Below, one piece after another: positions 49,612 to 58,328 of a DNA stretch of 64,000 bases (positions are counted from its first letter, which is position 1; the number at the start of each line of letters is the position of its first letter). This stretch comes from a virus. Both the position numbers and the translations under genes were made by a program. The stretch is from IMG/VR virus record IMGVR_UViG_3300044821_000131, positions 62,001-126,000 of that record; one strand, written 5' to 3'. Below the pieces are notes generated by a model that was not told the origin of the DNA, did no database searches, and was given only the letters and a program-made list of their open reading frames with translations.

Positions 49612-52110
49612 ATGGCAATCGTACCTGTCAATGATTTGAAGCAGCGGTTTCTCACAGGAGATTATCCGTCGGCTAAGGACTTCGCGGATCTGATCGACAC
49701 CATTGTGGCGATCAAAAATACTGCCATTGTGAATGGATCTTTGGGTTTATCCGCGTTCGCGCCGCAAGCTCACAATGAAGTGTTGCAAACTGACAGTTCT
49801 GGAAATGTGATCGTGTCAGCCATGAATTATCCAGTGGTGACCGGTGATGGAAGTCTGACCGGAACTTATCCGAGTATATCGGTTGTCAGTGATGGATCAG
49901 GAATCACGTCTGGCATTCAGTCTCAACATATACGGAATCAGGCGGTGAGTCTTCGACATTACAATCAGGCCGAAGCTGCCGGAGCTCCGATTGGAGCCAG
50001 CCTCACTTGGACCGGCGCCGGCTTCAACTGGCTCAGCGCGGTGTCATCGTCTGCATTGCAACGCGTCGCGGCATCGGGTGGCGTGCGTAAATTCAAATCT
50101 GCATTAATACCATTGCCCACGGTGCCGGCTACTTATACTTCTGGAGGATTTTCACAAGTCGTGGCCCATGGTTTAGGTTTCTCTCCGGACACTTGGCGCG
50201 CGGCGTTGATCTGCATCAATCCCGGAGGTTCGGCGGGATACGCTCAAAACAAAGAGCTGCCACTGAACTTGTTCGTAGGCACCGCCAACGCACCGGTCTT
50301 CTTCACGGATGTCGACAGTACGAATATCACTTGCGTGGCGAATTTCGTTTCGGTCGGTGCCGGTGCCGACTACAACATGTCCGTGTATGATGGCACCGTG
50401 CCGGGACAACTGGATACATTGTCGATGACCGGTGGTGATTTCGCCAGATGGTATCTGGTTCTCTACGCGGAGACCTATATCAATGGCGATGGCTTTGGTG
50501 CTGTGACTGGTTGGACATCGGCGTTGACGGCCTTCGATCATGTTATTACTCCCCTGAGTATCACCAATGTCCAAGGTGTGGTTCCAAACGTTTACAGTGT
50601 GGTGCTGCGCAATGTGACAACGGACGGTACTTATAGCCCAGGGGACGAGGTTCCGATCTCCGAGTTTACCACGGCAGCGTATGAGCCAGCCTTCACCGTT
50701 AAGGCTACGTCCGCGGCCTTTACGGTCACGGCCAACACGGCGTATACCACAATTCAGGTGGGGAGCTATGTAATAACGTTGGATAATTGGCAAGCGGTGG
50801 TGCGTGCCATGTACGCAACGGGCAATGCCACGTCGATTCAATCGCCTACCGCCATTCAATTGCATGGAGTCCGTAATGCGGTACCTTATAACGGAAGCAT
50901 CTATGCTTCGCATGTTCTGGGTACGAATCAGGCTGATGCCAGTCTGGGCAATTATGGGGACTCCCCGACGGTAGTGTCGTCGGTGCTTTCCAGCATTAAT
51001 GTTCAGAACGGCAACATGATCATTGGCGCCGGCATCGTGAGTGGAAATCCTTTTCCATCTTCTGATCTTGCAGTCGGCGCCGGGAAAGGCTGTTACAACA
51101 CATTCGGCCGCGCGCAGATGAACGCGGTACGCTGGCCTACATTGGGTGTTAATGCGATCATGTGGATGCGCGGAAACGATACATTCTTCACCGACGACGC
51201 CAGTCTGACTTCCGCGGGTCCCGTCGAGACGGTTGGCATACCTTATGGCGCAGACATTGTGACAGCATACTTTCCCGACACGGCACCTCCGTCTTTTCAG
51301 ACGTATGGCGCGGTACAAGTCAGTGCTAACAATCCGGTGGTGTACAATGTTTGGGGCTACAATGTTTCTAAGACCAGTCCGCTCACATTCTATCCGTATC
51401 CACAACATTCGGCCATCGTGCAGGTTGATGACAGCGGATCCGCACCAGGTGGAACATCTCATCCGGATCTGTATGTGGTTGGATCCCAGTTTTATCCGCT
51501 TCCGATCATCGGCCTATGTGCCAAGATGGATAACTGTCGTTTCGGTAAGTATTCGTACATATCGAGTGTCTACACGTTTGTCGGTCCGGCCGCGGGATCT
51601 GGATCCGGAGGCTCCCCTACCAGCAGCGTGAACAGTCCGGTTGGAGCGATCAATTGGTTCAATGCCAACATCGTCAACATCACGGCGCGCAACGCCGATA
51701 TCTTTGCGTCCAACCTGGCCTATAACCCGATTTATTATGTGATGGTCCGCTACAATCCGGTGAAGAATCTGTTCTATGTGATCGATGCGTTGACCGGTCT
51801 GCTCCACATTTACAGCTTGGTCATCGCCGGGCATACTGGTGCCGCGACATTGCCCTACTGGCTGGGTAGTGGATCGACGGCGCTGGATTACACCAAATTG
51901 ACGTACACCGGATCCTACGTGCTTCCGATCGGTCCGTCGCGCTATGATACCCTGTTGTTTGAGGACAAGGGAACGCTCAACTGGGAGCCTTCAATGCGGG
52001 ATTCGTGGACGGTGGAATTTGATCTGGTGTCAGGCGCGGAGATATCGATCTGTGTGGCACGCGGCGGCAGTAATGAGATCACCCGGATTCCGTGGATATA
52101 TCCAATCTAA
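49612..52110 (+). CDS. large tail fibre protein, paralogue of 48473
   Basis: 832 aa. Starts with the same DLKQRFLTGDYPSAKDFADLIDT motif and, at about residues 300-400, contains the same beta domain (VTGWTS, EVPISEFTTAAYEPAFTVKAT, VGSYVITLDNWQAVVR). The rest is long, Thr/Ser/Gly-rich beta sequence. Preceded by an AAATTTT leader. Confidence 0.7.
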   Translation: MAIVPVNDLKQRFLTGDYPSAKDFADLIDTIVAIKNTAIVNGSLGLSAFAPQAHNEVLQTDSSGNVIVSAMNYPVVTGDGSLTGTYPSISVVSDGSGITSGIQSQHIRNQAVSLRHYNQAEAAGAPIGASLTWTGAGFNWLSAVSSSALQRVAASGGVRKFKSALIPLPTVPATYTSGGFSQVVAHGLGFSPDTWRAALICINPGGSAGYAQNKELPLNLFVGTANAPVFFTDVDSTNITCVANFVSVGAGADYNMSVYDGTVPGQLDTLSMTGGDFARWYLVLYAETYINGDGFGAVTGWTSALTAFDHVITPLSITNVQGVVPNVYSVVLRNVTTDGTYSPGDEVPISEFTTAAYEPAFTVKATSAAFTVTANTAYTTIQVGSYVITLDNWQAVVRAMYATGNATSIQSPTAIQLHGVRNAVPYNGSIYASHVLGTNQADASLGNYGDSPTVVSSVLSSINVQNGNMIIGAGIVSGNPFPSSDLAVGAGKGCYNTFGRAQMNAVRWPTLGVNAIMWMRGNDTFFTDDASLTSAGPVETVGIPYGADIVTAYFPDTAPPSFQTYGAVQVSANNPVVYNVWGYNVSKTSPLTFYPYPQHSAIVQVDDSGSAPGGTSHPDLYVVGSQFYPLPIIGLCAKMDNCRFGKYSYISSVYTFVGPAAGSGSGGSPTSSVNSPVGAINWFNANIVNITARNADIFASNLAYNPIYYVMVRYNPVKNLFYVIDALTGLLHIYSLVIAGHTGAATLPYWLGSGSTALDYTKLTYTGSYVLPIGPSRYDTLLFEDKGTLNWEPSMRDSWTVEFDLVSGAEISICVARGGSNEITRIPWIYPI

Positions 52111-52113
52111 TTT

Positions 52114-52848
52114 ATGGCCAAGCAAACGTTCAAGCTCGACTACAATGATCTGATCGAAGAAGATCTGTTCACACAGTCCAATAGCGACAATCTGATCAAT
52201 GGTGTAACCGACACTGGCACAGCACAGTTCGGTGTCAGCGTTGGCGGCACTGGCAATGCCAATTTCGTACCTGGTCAAACCATCGTATATGACGGCCTAC
52301 ATCTCGTGTCGTCAGGATCGCCGCCTATACCAGCAAATCCCGGGGCCTTGATCAACGATGACCGGTACTATACCAAAACGGAGATCGACACTTTCTTTGC
52401 CAGTCTCGGCACGGTCGGAGGTTATGCCGTGGCGTACGCCAATATCACTGGGGCACCGGTGCCGGGCGTGCGGATGCAGTTTTTGTCGGCGCCGGTTCAA
52501 ATTGTATCGGTAAGTGCGGTAATGGGTTCTCCAGTAGCCTTCTCGATGGCCTCTTATGCGCCGGCCGGCACGAAGATCGTGGCGGCGATTATTACAGTCA
52601 CCTGTAAACTAGGTGGCCCGGACGGAACGCTCAATCCCGCGAAGTTCATGGTACAGCAGAATTTGACGTCTCCGCAGATCGACGCGGGTTGGTTCGCGGC
52701 ATCTGGTGGTGGCGATGGTGTGGCGGGCTGCACTGGTAGTTTGGTGCCAGTAGATCCGACAGCACAGTCTTTCTTTTATCAATTGATCTCCAATTTCGTG
52801 ACACCTGGTCCAGTGGTAGCCAATCTGATCGGCTATTTCTTCCAATAG
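52114..52848 (+). CDS. tail fibre protein
   Basis: 244 aa. GVSVGGTGNANF and YYTKTEIDTFFASL are standard elements of phage fibres (trimerisation and coiled-coil). The C-terminal domain is beta-rich and unassigned. Last gene of the fibre block; a promoter follows at once. Confidence 0.7.
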   Translation: MAKQTFKLDYNDLIEEDLFTQSNSDNLINGVTDTGTAQFGVSVGGTGNANFVPGQTIVYDGLHLVSSGSPPIPANPGALINDDRYYTKTEIDTFFASLGTVGGYAVAYANITGAPVPGVRMQFLSAPVQIVSVSAVMGSPVAFSMASYAPAGTKIVAAIITVTCKLGGPDGTLNPAKFMVQQNLTSPQIDAGWFAASGGGDGVAGCTGSLVPVDPTAQSFFYQLISNFVTPGPVVANLIGYFFQ

Positions 52849-52851
52849 CAT

Positions 52852-52879
52852 TTGACAGATTCCTCCGCACGCGTATAGT
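52852..52879 (+). promoter_or_regulatory. strong sigma70-type promoter
   Basis: TTGACA (52852-52857), 16-base spacer, TATAGT (52874-52879). It lies just after the fibre block and directs transcription of the 52939 gene. Confidence 0.75.
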
Positions 52880-52885
52880 AGCAAC

Positions 52886-52909
52886 AGCATCAGCAATCAC
52901 GCTGATGCT
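52886..52909 (+). promoter_or_regulatory. perfect hairpin at transcript start
   Basis: AGCATCAGC/GCTGATGCT, 9 pairs with a 6-base loop, seven bases past the -10, so at the very 5' end of the expected RNA. It could stabilise the message, or be an operator. Confidence 0.6.
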
Positions 52910-52938
52910 AACAAAGTCCGTATAACGGCAAGCCTACT

Positions 52939-53799
52939 ATGAAAATATTAAATGATTCGTTCGAGCTACGCATTCTCGTGAATGGAAACAAACTCCGTGA
53001 ATATGGTGTTGACAATAAAACTTACGTGGAAGGTCGTCCCGCCATCACTTATACGATTGAATTCAAAAACAATGGTCCCAGGCGTGTACTCTTCGTGCCG
53101 GCGGTGGACGGGTTGAGTGTTCTGGATGGCAACCCTGCAACCCACGAATCCAACGGTTACATCTGCGACGGTTACGCCGCCATCCAGATTCCCGGGTGGC
53201 GCACCAGTCACACGCACTGTCAGGACTTCAAGTTCACTGAGCCTCAAGCCAGCTACGCCGGCAAGACTCAATCCGTTGCTAATTGCGGCGTGATCGGTGG
53301 GCTTGTTTTTAACGAAAAGATCAAACCGGCTCAGAATGCCTCAGTGTTCAGCCACACGACACCTGTTGTGGTGATACAGCCGGCATATCCGAATTATCAG
53401 CCTTGGCATCCTTGGTGGTGGAATCAACCTATGTGTGTTGGAGCAAGTCCAGCTTGGCCCTATCAAATGTCCTCCAGTTGTAGTGCTTCAGTGTCCTCTA
53501 CTCCGGACGCTGCTGTTTGCCAATTTCAGGCTTCCGATCCTTGTGGACCAGTTACTTCGGCCTGCAACAACTTTACTGAAGTAACGGAGTACAATCTAGG
53601 TACTGGTGCTGGGCACGCCCGTGAGAGTCACGTAGATTTAGTTCAATTCGAAAAGGGCGATCTGTGTGCCACGTTTGATATATTCTACACGGATCGGGCA
53701 GGTCTCGAAAAGGCCGGCGTTAAGTTAGACAAGGCTCCGTTAGCGGTAGGCGTGCGTCATCCTCAGTCTTTCAGTGGATTTTGTCAGATTCCGAAGTAA
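52939..53799 (+). CDS. conserved protein of unknown function
   Basis: 286 aa. The order SFELRILVNGN, YVEGRPAITYTIEFKNN, RVLFVPAVDGLSVLDG, IQIPGWR, GVIGGLVF matches a widespread family I know only as hypothetical (also seen in plasmids and large viruses). Tyr/Pro/Trp-rich middle. It has its own promoter, 5' hairpin and 3' hairpin. Confidence 0.7.
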   Translation: MKILNDSFELRILVNGNKLREYGVDNKTYVEGRPAITYTIEFKNNGPRRVLFVPAVDGLSVLDGNPATHESNGYICDGYAAIQIPGWRTSHTHCQDFKFTEPQASYAGKTQSVANCGVIGGLVFNEKIKPAQNASVFSHTTPVVVIQPAYPNYQPWHPWWWNQPMCVGASPAWPYQMSSSCSASVSSTPDAAVCQFQASDPCGPVTSACNNFTEVTEYNLGTGAGHARESHVDLVQFEKGDLCATFDIFYTDRAGLEKAGVKLDKAPLAVGVRHPQSFSGFCQIPK

Positions 53800-53804
53800 A
53801 TGAG

Positions 53805-53834
53805 AACCGGCGCAGATTCTTGTCTGCGCCGGTT
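53805..53834 (+). terminator. perfect hairpin joined to a promoter
   Basis: AACCGGCGCAGA/TCTGCGCCGGTT, 12 pairs with a 6-base loop. Its last two bases are the first two of the next -35 box (TTGACA). There is no T run, so termination may be inefficient; binding of a repressor is an alternative. Confidence 0.6.
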
Positions 53835-53860
53835 GACAAACCACTGGTTCGTATTATATT
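53833..53860 (+). promoter_or_regulatory. strong sigma70-type promoter
   Basis: TTGACA (53833-53838), 16-base spacer, TATATT (53855-53860). The ATG at 53868 is only 7 bases further, so the message would be leaderless or nearly so. Confidence 0.75.
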
Positions 53861-53867
53861 CAAACAC

Positions 53868-54581
53868 ATGAAAAATCACAAACTGTATGCCTTCACCGGG
53901 CTCATGTTCAGCGGAAAAGATTATGTCGCAGAACAGGCCAAGTTAAAACCCCTAAGTGTAGCCAAGCCGATCTACGAGCTTGTTGAATACTTTACGGGCT
54001 ACACGCGTAAGAACCCCGAAGTACCAGGCATTCGCCGGTTGTGGCAGCAGATTGGTCAATGGGGCTGGGGTGACATCAGCGACAAAACACCGCTTACGAT
54101 TGAACGGGTGCTCATGACCAGCCAGATTCGGATGATGGGCGGGCATATGACCAAGAGTTTCAAGTGGGTGGACTGGGAACGTTATGGTCAGCGTAAGGAT
54201 TTTTGGATCAACATTTGTCTGTCCGCACTACGTCAGGAGTTATTGGATATCGATAATAATCAGTCCGTGTTCGACACCAACTCTCCGGGTGGACGCTACG
54301 CAATCACCAACGCCAGGTTCCATCATGAAGTCACGCCTCTCAAAGAGTTCGGGTTCCAGACGTATCACGTCCTCTGTAGTGAGGCAACCCGGCAGGAGCG
54401 TATGGCGTTGAAAGGTTACAAACAATCGGCGTTGGAAGCTAACGACATATCAGAACAGATGGCAAAGGATCTGATGTCAACGGTTAATGATGATCATGTG
54501 ATATGGTCTGATCATCGGGACATGCCAGAAGGTCATCTTTATTGGACGGTTGCTGAATTTTGCAACATGACGAACAAATAA
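53868..54581 (+). CDS. deoxynucleoside monophosphate kinase-like protein
   Basis: 237 aa from ATG 53868, chosen because the promoter -10 ends 7 bases before it; an upstream in-frame ATG would lie within the hairpin and promoter. P-loop GLMFSGKD (11-18), then ARFHHEVTPLKEFGFQTYHVL (walker-B-like region) and CSEATRQERM (lid arginines) fit the phage dNMP kinase family (T4 gp1-type), which phosphorylates dNMPs for DNA synthesis. Single-gene unit with promoter and terminator. Confidence 0.75.
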   Translation: MKNHKLYAFTGLMFSGKDYVAEQAKLKPLSVAKPIYELVEYFTGYTRKNPEVPGIRRLWQQIGQWGWGDISDKTPLTIERVLMTSQIRMMGGHMTKSFKWVDWERYGQRKDFWINICLSALRQELLDIDNNQSVFDTNSPGGRYAITNARFHHEVTPLKEFGFQTYHVLCSEATRQERMALKGYKQSALEANDISEQMAKDLMSTVNDDHVIWSDHRDMPEGHLYWTVAEFCNMTNK

Positions 54582-54596
54582 ATCCGACGGAAGAGT

Positions 54597-54634
54597 AACG
54601 CCTGCAAGTCAATCTTTACTTGCAGGCGTTTTTT
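54597..54634 (+). terminator. rho-independent terminator
   Basis: Perfect 13-pair stem AACGCCTGCAAGT/ACTTGCAGGCGTT with an 8-base loop, followed by TTTT, right after the kinase gene. Confidence 0.94.
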
Positions 54635-54653
54635 ATATACCGTTCGTCTCGGA

Positions 54654-55094
54654 ATGCTAAACCGATCTCCAGCAGCAATATTGGCCAGATCAAAAACCCA
54701 CGCCAACCCAGGACTGTACTCCCGGGCTCGTGCGCGGGTCATCCGATACGTCGGGGATTCCAACGAAGATAAAGATGAGTATTCACGTATTGGCACTCCA
54801 GAGAAAATCACCCCGAGGCCCATCCCGTATACACCGGCACCATTGCCGGTTACAGGTGTCGATTATGGACTTATCACACAACCCGTAGGCATCACAATCG
54901 ATTACGATTTCAATCCCGATGCCTTCGCTGCGATTCACACACTCAACGATGATTATCTTACCATTGATGTGACACCCGAAGAGTATGATGACTATGGCTA
55001 CGTCGCGTCGCCGGTAGGCATATCTGAGGACTTCGGTCTGATAAGTGAACCGCTGGTGCCGATCGTAGATTTTGGCCCCTTGGTAGTATCCTGA
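54654..55094 (+). CDS. acidic repeat-containing hypothetical protein
   Basis: 146 aa. Basic N-terminal 30 residues, then a Pro-rich linker and a series of degenerate D-Y-G/F-x-x-x-x-P-V/L-G/V-I units (for example VDYGLITQPVGI, DDYGYVASPVGI, EDFGLISEPLVPI). It lies one base before the RNAP gene. Could be an RNAP-associated or virion protein; no family recognised. Confidence 0.55.
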   Translation: MLNRSPAAILARSKTHANPGLYSRARARVIRYVGDSNEDKDEYSRIGTPEKITPRPIPYTPAPLPVTGVDYGLITQPVGITIDYDFNPDAFAAIHTLNDDYLTIDVTPEEYDDYGYVASPVGISEDFGLISEPLVPIVDFGPLVVS

Positions 55095-55095
55095 T

Positions 55096-56940
55096 ATGCG
55101 TGCGATTGATCTATACGTCAACTCAGTGTTGCCACCCGATCTTCGGTCTAACAATCGTGTGCTCAACAAGAAGAATATCGAGTCGGTACTGGCCGACGTA
55201 GCTCGACGTTATCCTGAGCAGTACGCTGACATATCAAAGTCGCTTTCGGACATCGGGCGCAAAGCGGCTTACCTACAAGGAGAAACTCTTAATTTATCGG
55301 ACTTTCAACCGGTACTGGATCGAGACGGTTTGCTGAAGCAAATGGATCATGAGGTGCGAGCGTCGGATGCCGAGACTAAAAATCCTGACGAGCGTGAAAA
55401 GAAGCGACTCATTATCTGGGCCAAGTATTCTACAGCCATTGAGAAATCCACTTCCGAAAACGCGCGACATACTAATCTCGGACGTTCGGTGACTTCTGGG
55501 GCGCGCGGTAACGCCCTGCAATTGAAAGCAATTTTGTCCACGCCGGCGCTCTATACTGATTACAAAGACAGAGTTATTCCGATGTTTATCAGACATGGTT
55601 TCGGGGAAGGTCTGCGTCCCGCTGAATACTTGGCCTCGTCTTTCGGTACACGTCGCTCTGTGATCTCAACCAAGAGCAGCACGGCCCGCGGCGGAGACTT
55701 CATGAAGCAGATTATAGCGGCTACCACACCGATAATCGTCACCGAAGATGATTGTGGTACGAGTAACGGTCTCGACTTCGATGTTACCGATCATGAGATT
55801 CAAGGTCGAGTGCTGGCCAAGGAAGCGGGTGGAGTGGCGGTTGGTACGACAATCGACAAACATGTAATACAAGCTTTACATAAAGCGGGTGTGAAGCGAA
55901 TCATTGCGCGAAGTCCGATGACGTGTACTTCGAAGAGTGGAATCTGTTCTCATTGTTTGGGCACTCTGCCGTCCGGACATTTTGCACCCCGAGGATACAC
56001 CGCCGGGACCACGGCCGCTCAGGCAGTCGGAGAACCAGTTGTGTCGGGAGCTCTGGCGGCCAAGCACACCGGCGGATCTTTTAAAGGTTCACAAAAACAA
56101 TTTGCTGGATTCGACACGATCACGCAGCTCGTGCAATCGCCGGAAACATTTCCGAATAAGGCTCCGTTGGCCGAGACCTCCGGTAAGGTCGATAGTATCG
56201 AAGATGCACCGCAAGGTGGCAAGTACGTCACGATAGGTGAAAATAAACATTATCTGTTGCCCGATTTCGCCCCGTTGGTCAAAGTGGGTGATACTGTCGA
56301 AGCCGGCACGCCTCTTAGCGAGGGCGTGGCTGATGTGGCCGATGTGGTACGCCTGCGCGGTCTGGGCGAGGGCCGCCGATATTATGTGGATCGCCTGAAA
56401 CAAGCTATGGAAGAATCAGGGGCGGGTCACCCGAGCAAATTAAATCTGGAACTGATCGCCCGCGGGACCTTAGACCACGTCAAAATCGACGATCCTGACG
56501 GCTTGGGCGGGTACCTTCCCGATGACGTCGTGTCCTACGGAACAATGTCCAATTCGTACGTGCAACCCAAATCGGCCACCATGATGAGTCCCGACCAAGC
56601 CGTAGATAAATACTTGCACGCCCCGGTATTGCACTTCACTATCGGTACCAAAATGACACCGAAGATGATAGATCGGTTGAAAAGTGCTGGTATTAAAGGA
56701 GTTGTAGCATCCGGAGAAGAACAGCCGAAATTCCATCCGGAGATGGTGCGGCTGCGCGCGGCGGCGCACAACAATCCTGACTGGTTGGCTCGGATGCACT
56801 CGAGTTATTTGATGAGCAATCTGGATGAATCGGCATCCCGGGGCAGGGACACGGACACTATGGAGAACACGCATTTTGCGCCCAGGCTTGCAATCGGCAA
56901 GAACTTTGGCAAAAATATTGACACGACTGGAAAGTTCTAA
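55096..56940 (+). CDS. RNA polymerase beta-prime subunit, C-terminal part
   Basis: 614 aa. NKKNIESVLADVARRYP (24-40), SGARGNALQLKAI (134-146) and VTEDDCGTSNG (215-225) match the beta-prime secondary channel and bridge regions. C220, C277, C284 and C287 are the four zinc ligands equal to E. coli C814, C888, C895 and C898. TAAQAVGEP...KHTGG (306-327) is the bridge-helix/trigger-loop start ([21 protein letters not shown]). It lacks the N-terminal catalytic Asp triad, which is in the 43724 gene. Ends in a shared base with the next gene (TAATG). Confidence 0.9.
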   Translation: MRAIDLYVNSVLPPDLRSNNRVLNKKNIESVLADVARRYPEQYADISKSLSDIGRKAAYLQGETLNLSDFQPVLDRDGLLKQMDHEVRASDAETKNPDEREKKRLIIWAKYSTAIEKSTSENARHTNLGRSVTSGARGNALQLKAILSTPALYTDYKDRVIPMFIRHGFGEGLRPAEYLASSFGTRRSVISTKSSTARGGDFMKQIIAATTPIIVTEDDCGTSNGLDFDVTDHEIQGRVLAKEAGGVAVGTTIDKHVIQALHKAGVKRIIARSPMTCTSKSGICSHCLGTLPSGHFAPRGYTAGTTAAQAVGEPVVSGALAAKHTGGSFKGSQKQFAGFDTITQLVQSPETFPNKAPLAETSGKVDSIEDAPQGGKYVTIGENKHYLLPDFAPLVKVGDTVEAGTPLSEGVADVADVVRLRGLGEGRRYYVDRLKQAMEESGAGHPSKLNLELIARGTLDHVKIDDPDGLGGYLPDDVVSYGTMSNSYVQPKSATMMSPDQAVDKYLHAPVLHFTIGTKMTPKMIDRLKSAGIKGVVASGEEQPKFHPEMVRLRAAAHNNPDWLARMHSSYLMSNLDESASRGRDTDTMENTHFAPRLAIGKNFGKNIDTTGKF

Positions 56941-57602
56941 TGACCAACCAAGATAAAATCTTTGTCAGCTCCTATTTAATCAAACGAGCTTTCGAGCCTG
57001 CGTCCCTGCTCGGTGGCGATACAGGTTTCGAACACGCCATGGGCGCTTTGTCCTTTGTGCCTGGTGTGGGATTCCTCGGCAATCTGGGGCAAGGTGCCAG
57101 TCAACTTATTCGAGGTCATCCTTGGCAGGCTCTAGGTAGTGCAGCCCTTGGCGCTGGCTCTCTTTTCACAGGCGGTCTAGCGAATGATGCGGTAAAAGGT
57201 ATCGGAGCAGCCAGCCGAATCGGCAAGGCTTTGCCTACCTTTTCTAAAGGTGTGGGCATGTTGAACAAGGTACCGAAGGCTGTGATGGGAATGGGTGCGC
57301 TCAAGTCCCCGAGCTTCCAGTCGTTCGCTCGTAAGTACCCGTCGAATTGGGTTAGTGGCGGCCAGTCTCTTCAAGGGCCGAAGAATTTTGCCAAGAACTT
57401 CGTCGGCAGCAACGTCGTGACCGGAGCGGCGAATCATCTTGATTCCGCCGGCAGTACTGCCCGGGACAATGTGTTCAATTCGACGATGAATTTTGCTGAT
57501 AAGACTCCAAGTTTCATGGGTGGAGGAATGTCGGGCGATCCTCGTTATTTGGCTCCCCAGCCGATCCCGGCCCCGTTCGAGCCGATGTTTGGTCACAGTT
57601 AA
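56940..57602 (+). CDS. Gly-rich virion-type protein with KxA tag
   Basis: 220 aa. DKIFVSSYLIKRAFEP gives the tag (K15/A17), similar to the start of the 47453 protein. Gly/Ala-rich helices and a basic middle follow. No family recognised. Confidence 0.6.
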   Translation: MTNQDKIFVSSYLIKRAFEPASLLGGDTGFEHAMGALSFVPGVGFLGNLGQGASQLIRGHPWQALGSAALGAGSLFTGGLANDAVKGIGAASRIGKALPTFSKGVGMLNKVPKAVMGMGALKSPSFQSFARKYPSNWVSGGQSLQGPKNFAKNFVGSNVVTGAANHLDSAGSTARDNVFNSTMNFADKTPSFMGGGMSGDPRYLAPQPIPAPFEPMFGHS

Positions 57603-57652
57603 GTTTGCGGTTGCAATACCATCCTTGCGACGTTAGACTGCAGACAATATTT

Positions 57653-58327
57653 ATGCGGGATGAATTTTCACATAGTGTGGCCTTCGCACAAGGTATCCAG
57701 AAACAACTCGTCCACCGCGCGAAAGAAGCCATGTGTAAACGTGCGCTCAACCCGCGCGTGATCGAAAAAGTTATCTACGACGCGCGGCGCACTCCAGAAC
57801 TCGCAGCATTAGGCCAAAGTATATTTGCTCGGTCATATCGGCAATCCAATCCCTTGAAAGGTATGCTCATGACCGGTTTGGCAGGTTACGGGCAACTTCG
57901 AAATTTGCACGCCGACCGCATGGGCTTCATTAGAGAGATCGCCGGGTTGCGTGGCGAGATGAACCGGTTGCCTGAAGGTAATGCAAATCGGGAATTTCTA
58001 GCCAATCGCATCGCCGACAAGATGAATGCATTCAAATCAGAAAAGCGTACACGCTTGGCTGAAGTGGGTGCCACCGCCGAACCACGATTGAAATTTCTAC
58101 GAACGACAGTACCCGCCACCGTAGCCGGCGGTGCCGCATTGGGAGCCGGATCAGTACTGGGTAATCTTTCGGGTCAAGCGGCATCGCAGAAGGATGTTTC
58201 CGGTGCTCCATTTGGATCCCGGCTGCAGTATCTTCTCAATCCGTCGAAAGTCCCGTCCTCGGTGATGCCTCAACCTCAAGATCCTGGCTCTCAGACATCG
58301 TCAGCAACCGACTCAGGTGGCGTATAA
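57653..58327 (+). CDS. basic helical protein, putative virion protein
   Basis: 224 aa from ATG 57653 (an in-frame TTG at 57605 follows the previous stop directly). Lys/Arg-rich helices up to about 150, then one Gly/Ala hydrophobic segment (VPATVAGGAALGAGSVLG) and a Pro/Ser tail. Not recognised. Confidence 0.55.
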   Translation: MRDEFSHSVAFAQGIQKQLVHRAKEAMCKRALNPRVIEKVIYDARRTPELAALGQSIFARSYRQSNPLKGMLMTGLAGYGQLRNLHADRMGFIREIAGLRGEMNRLPEGNANREFLANRIADKMNAFKSEKRTRLAEVGATAEPRLKFLRTTVPATVAGGAALGAGSVLGNLSGQAASQKDVSGAPFGSRLQYLLNPSKVPSSVMPQPQDPGSQTSSATDSGGV

Positions 58328-58328
58328 A

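Noticed and set aside
50173-51462. Long open frame (429 codons) on the minus strand
   Set aside because: Antisense of the fibre gene; composition (Arg, His, Ile) is that of a shadow frame and no start signal is present.
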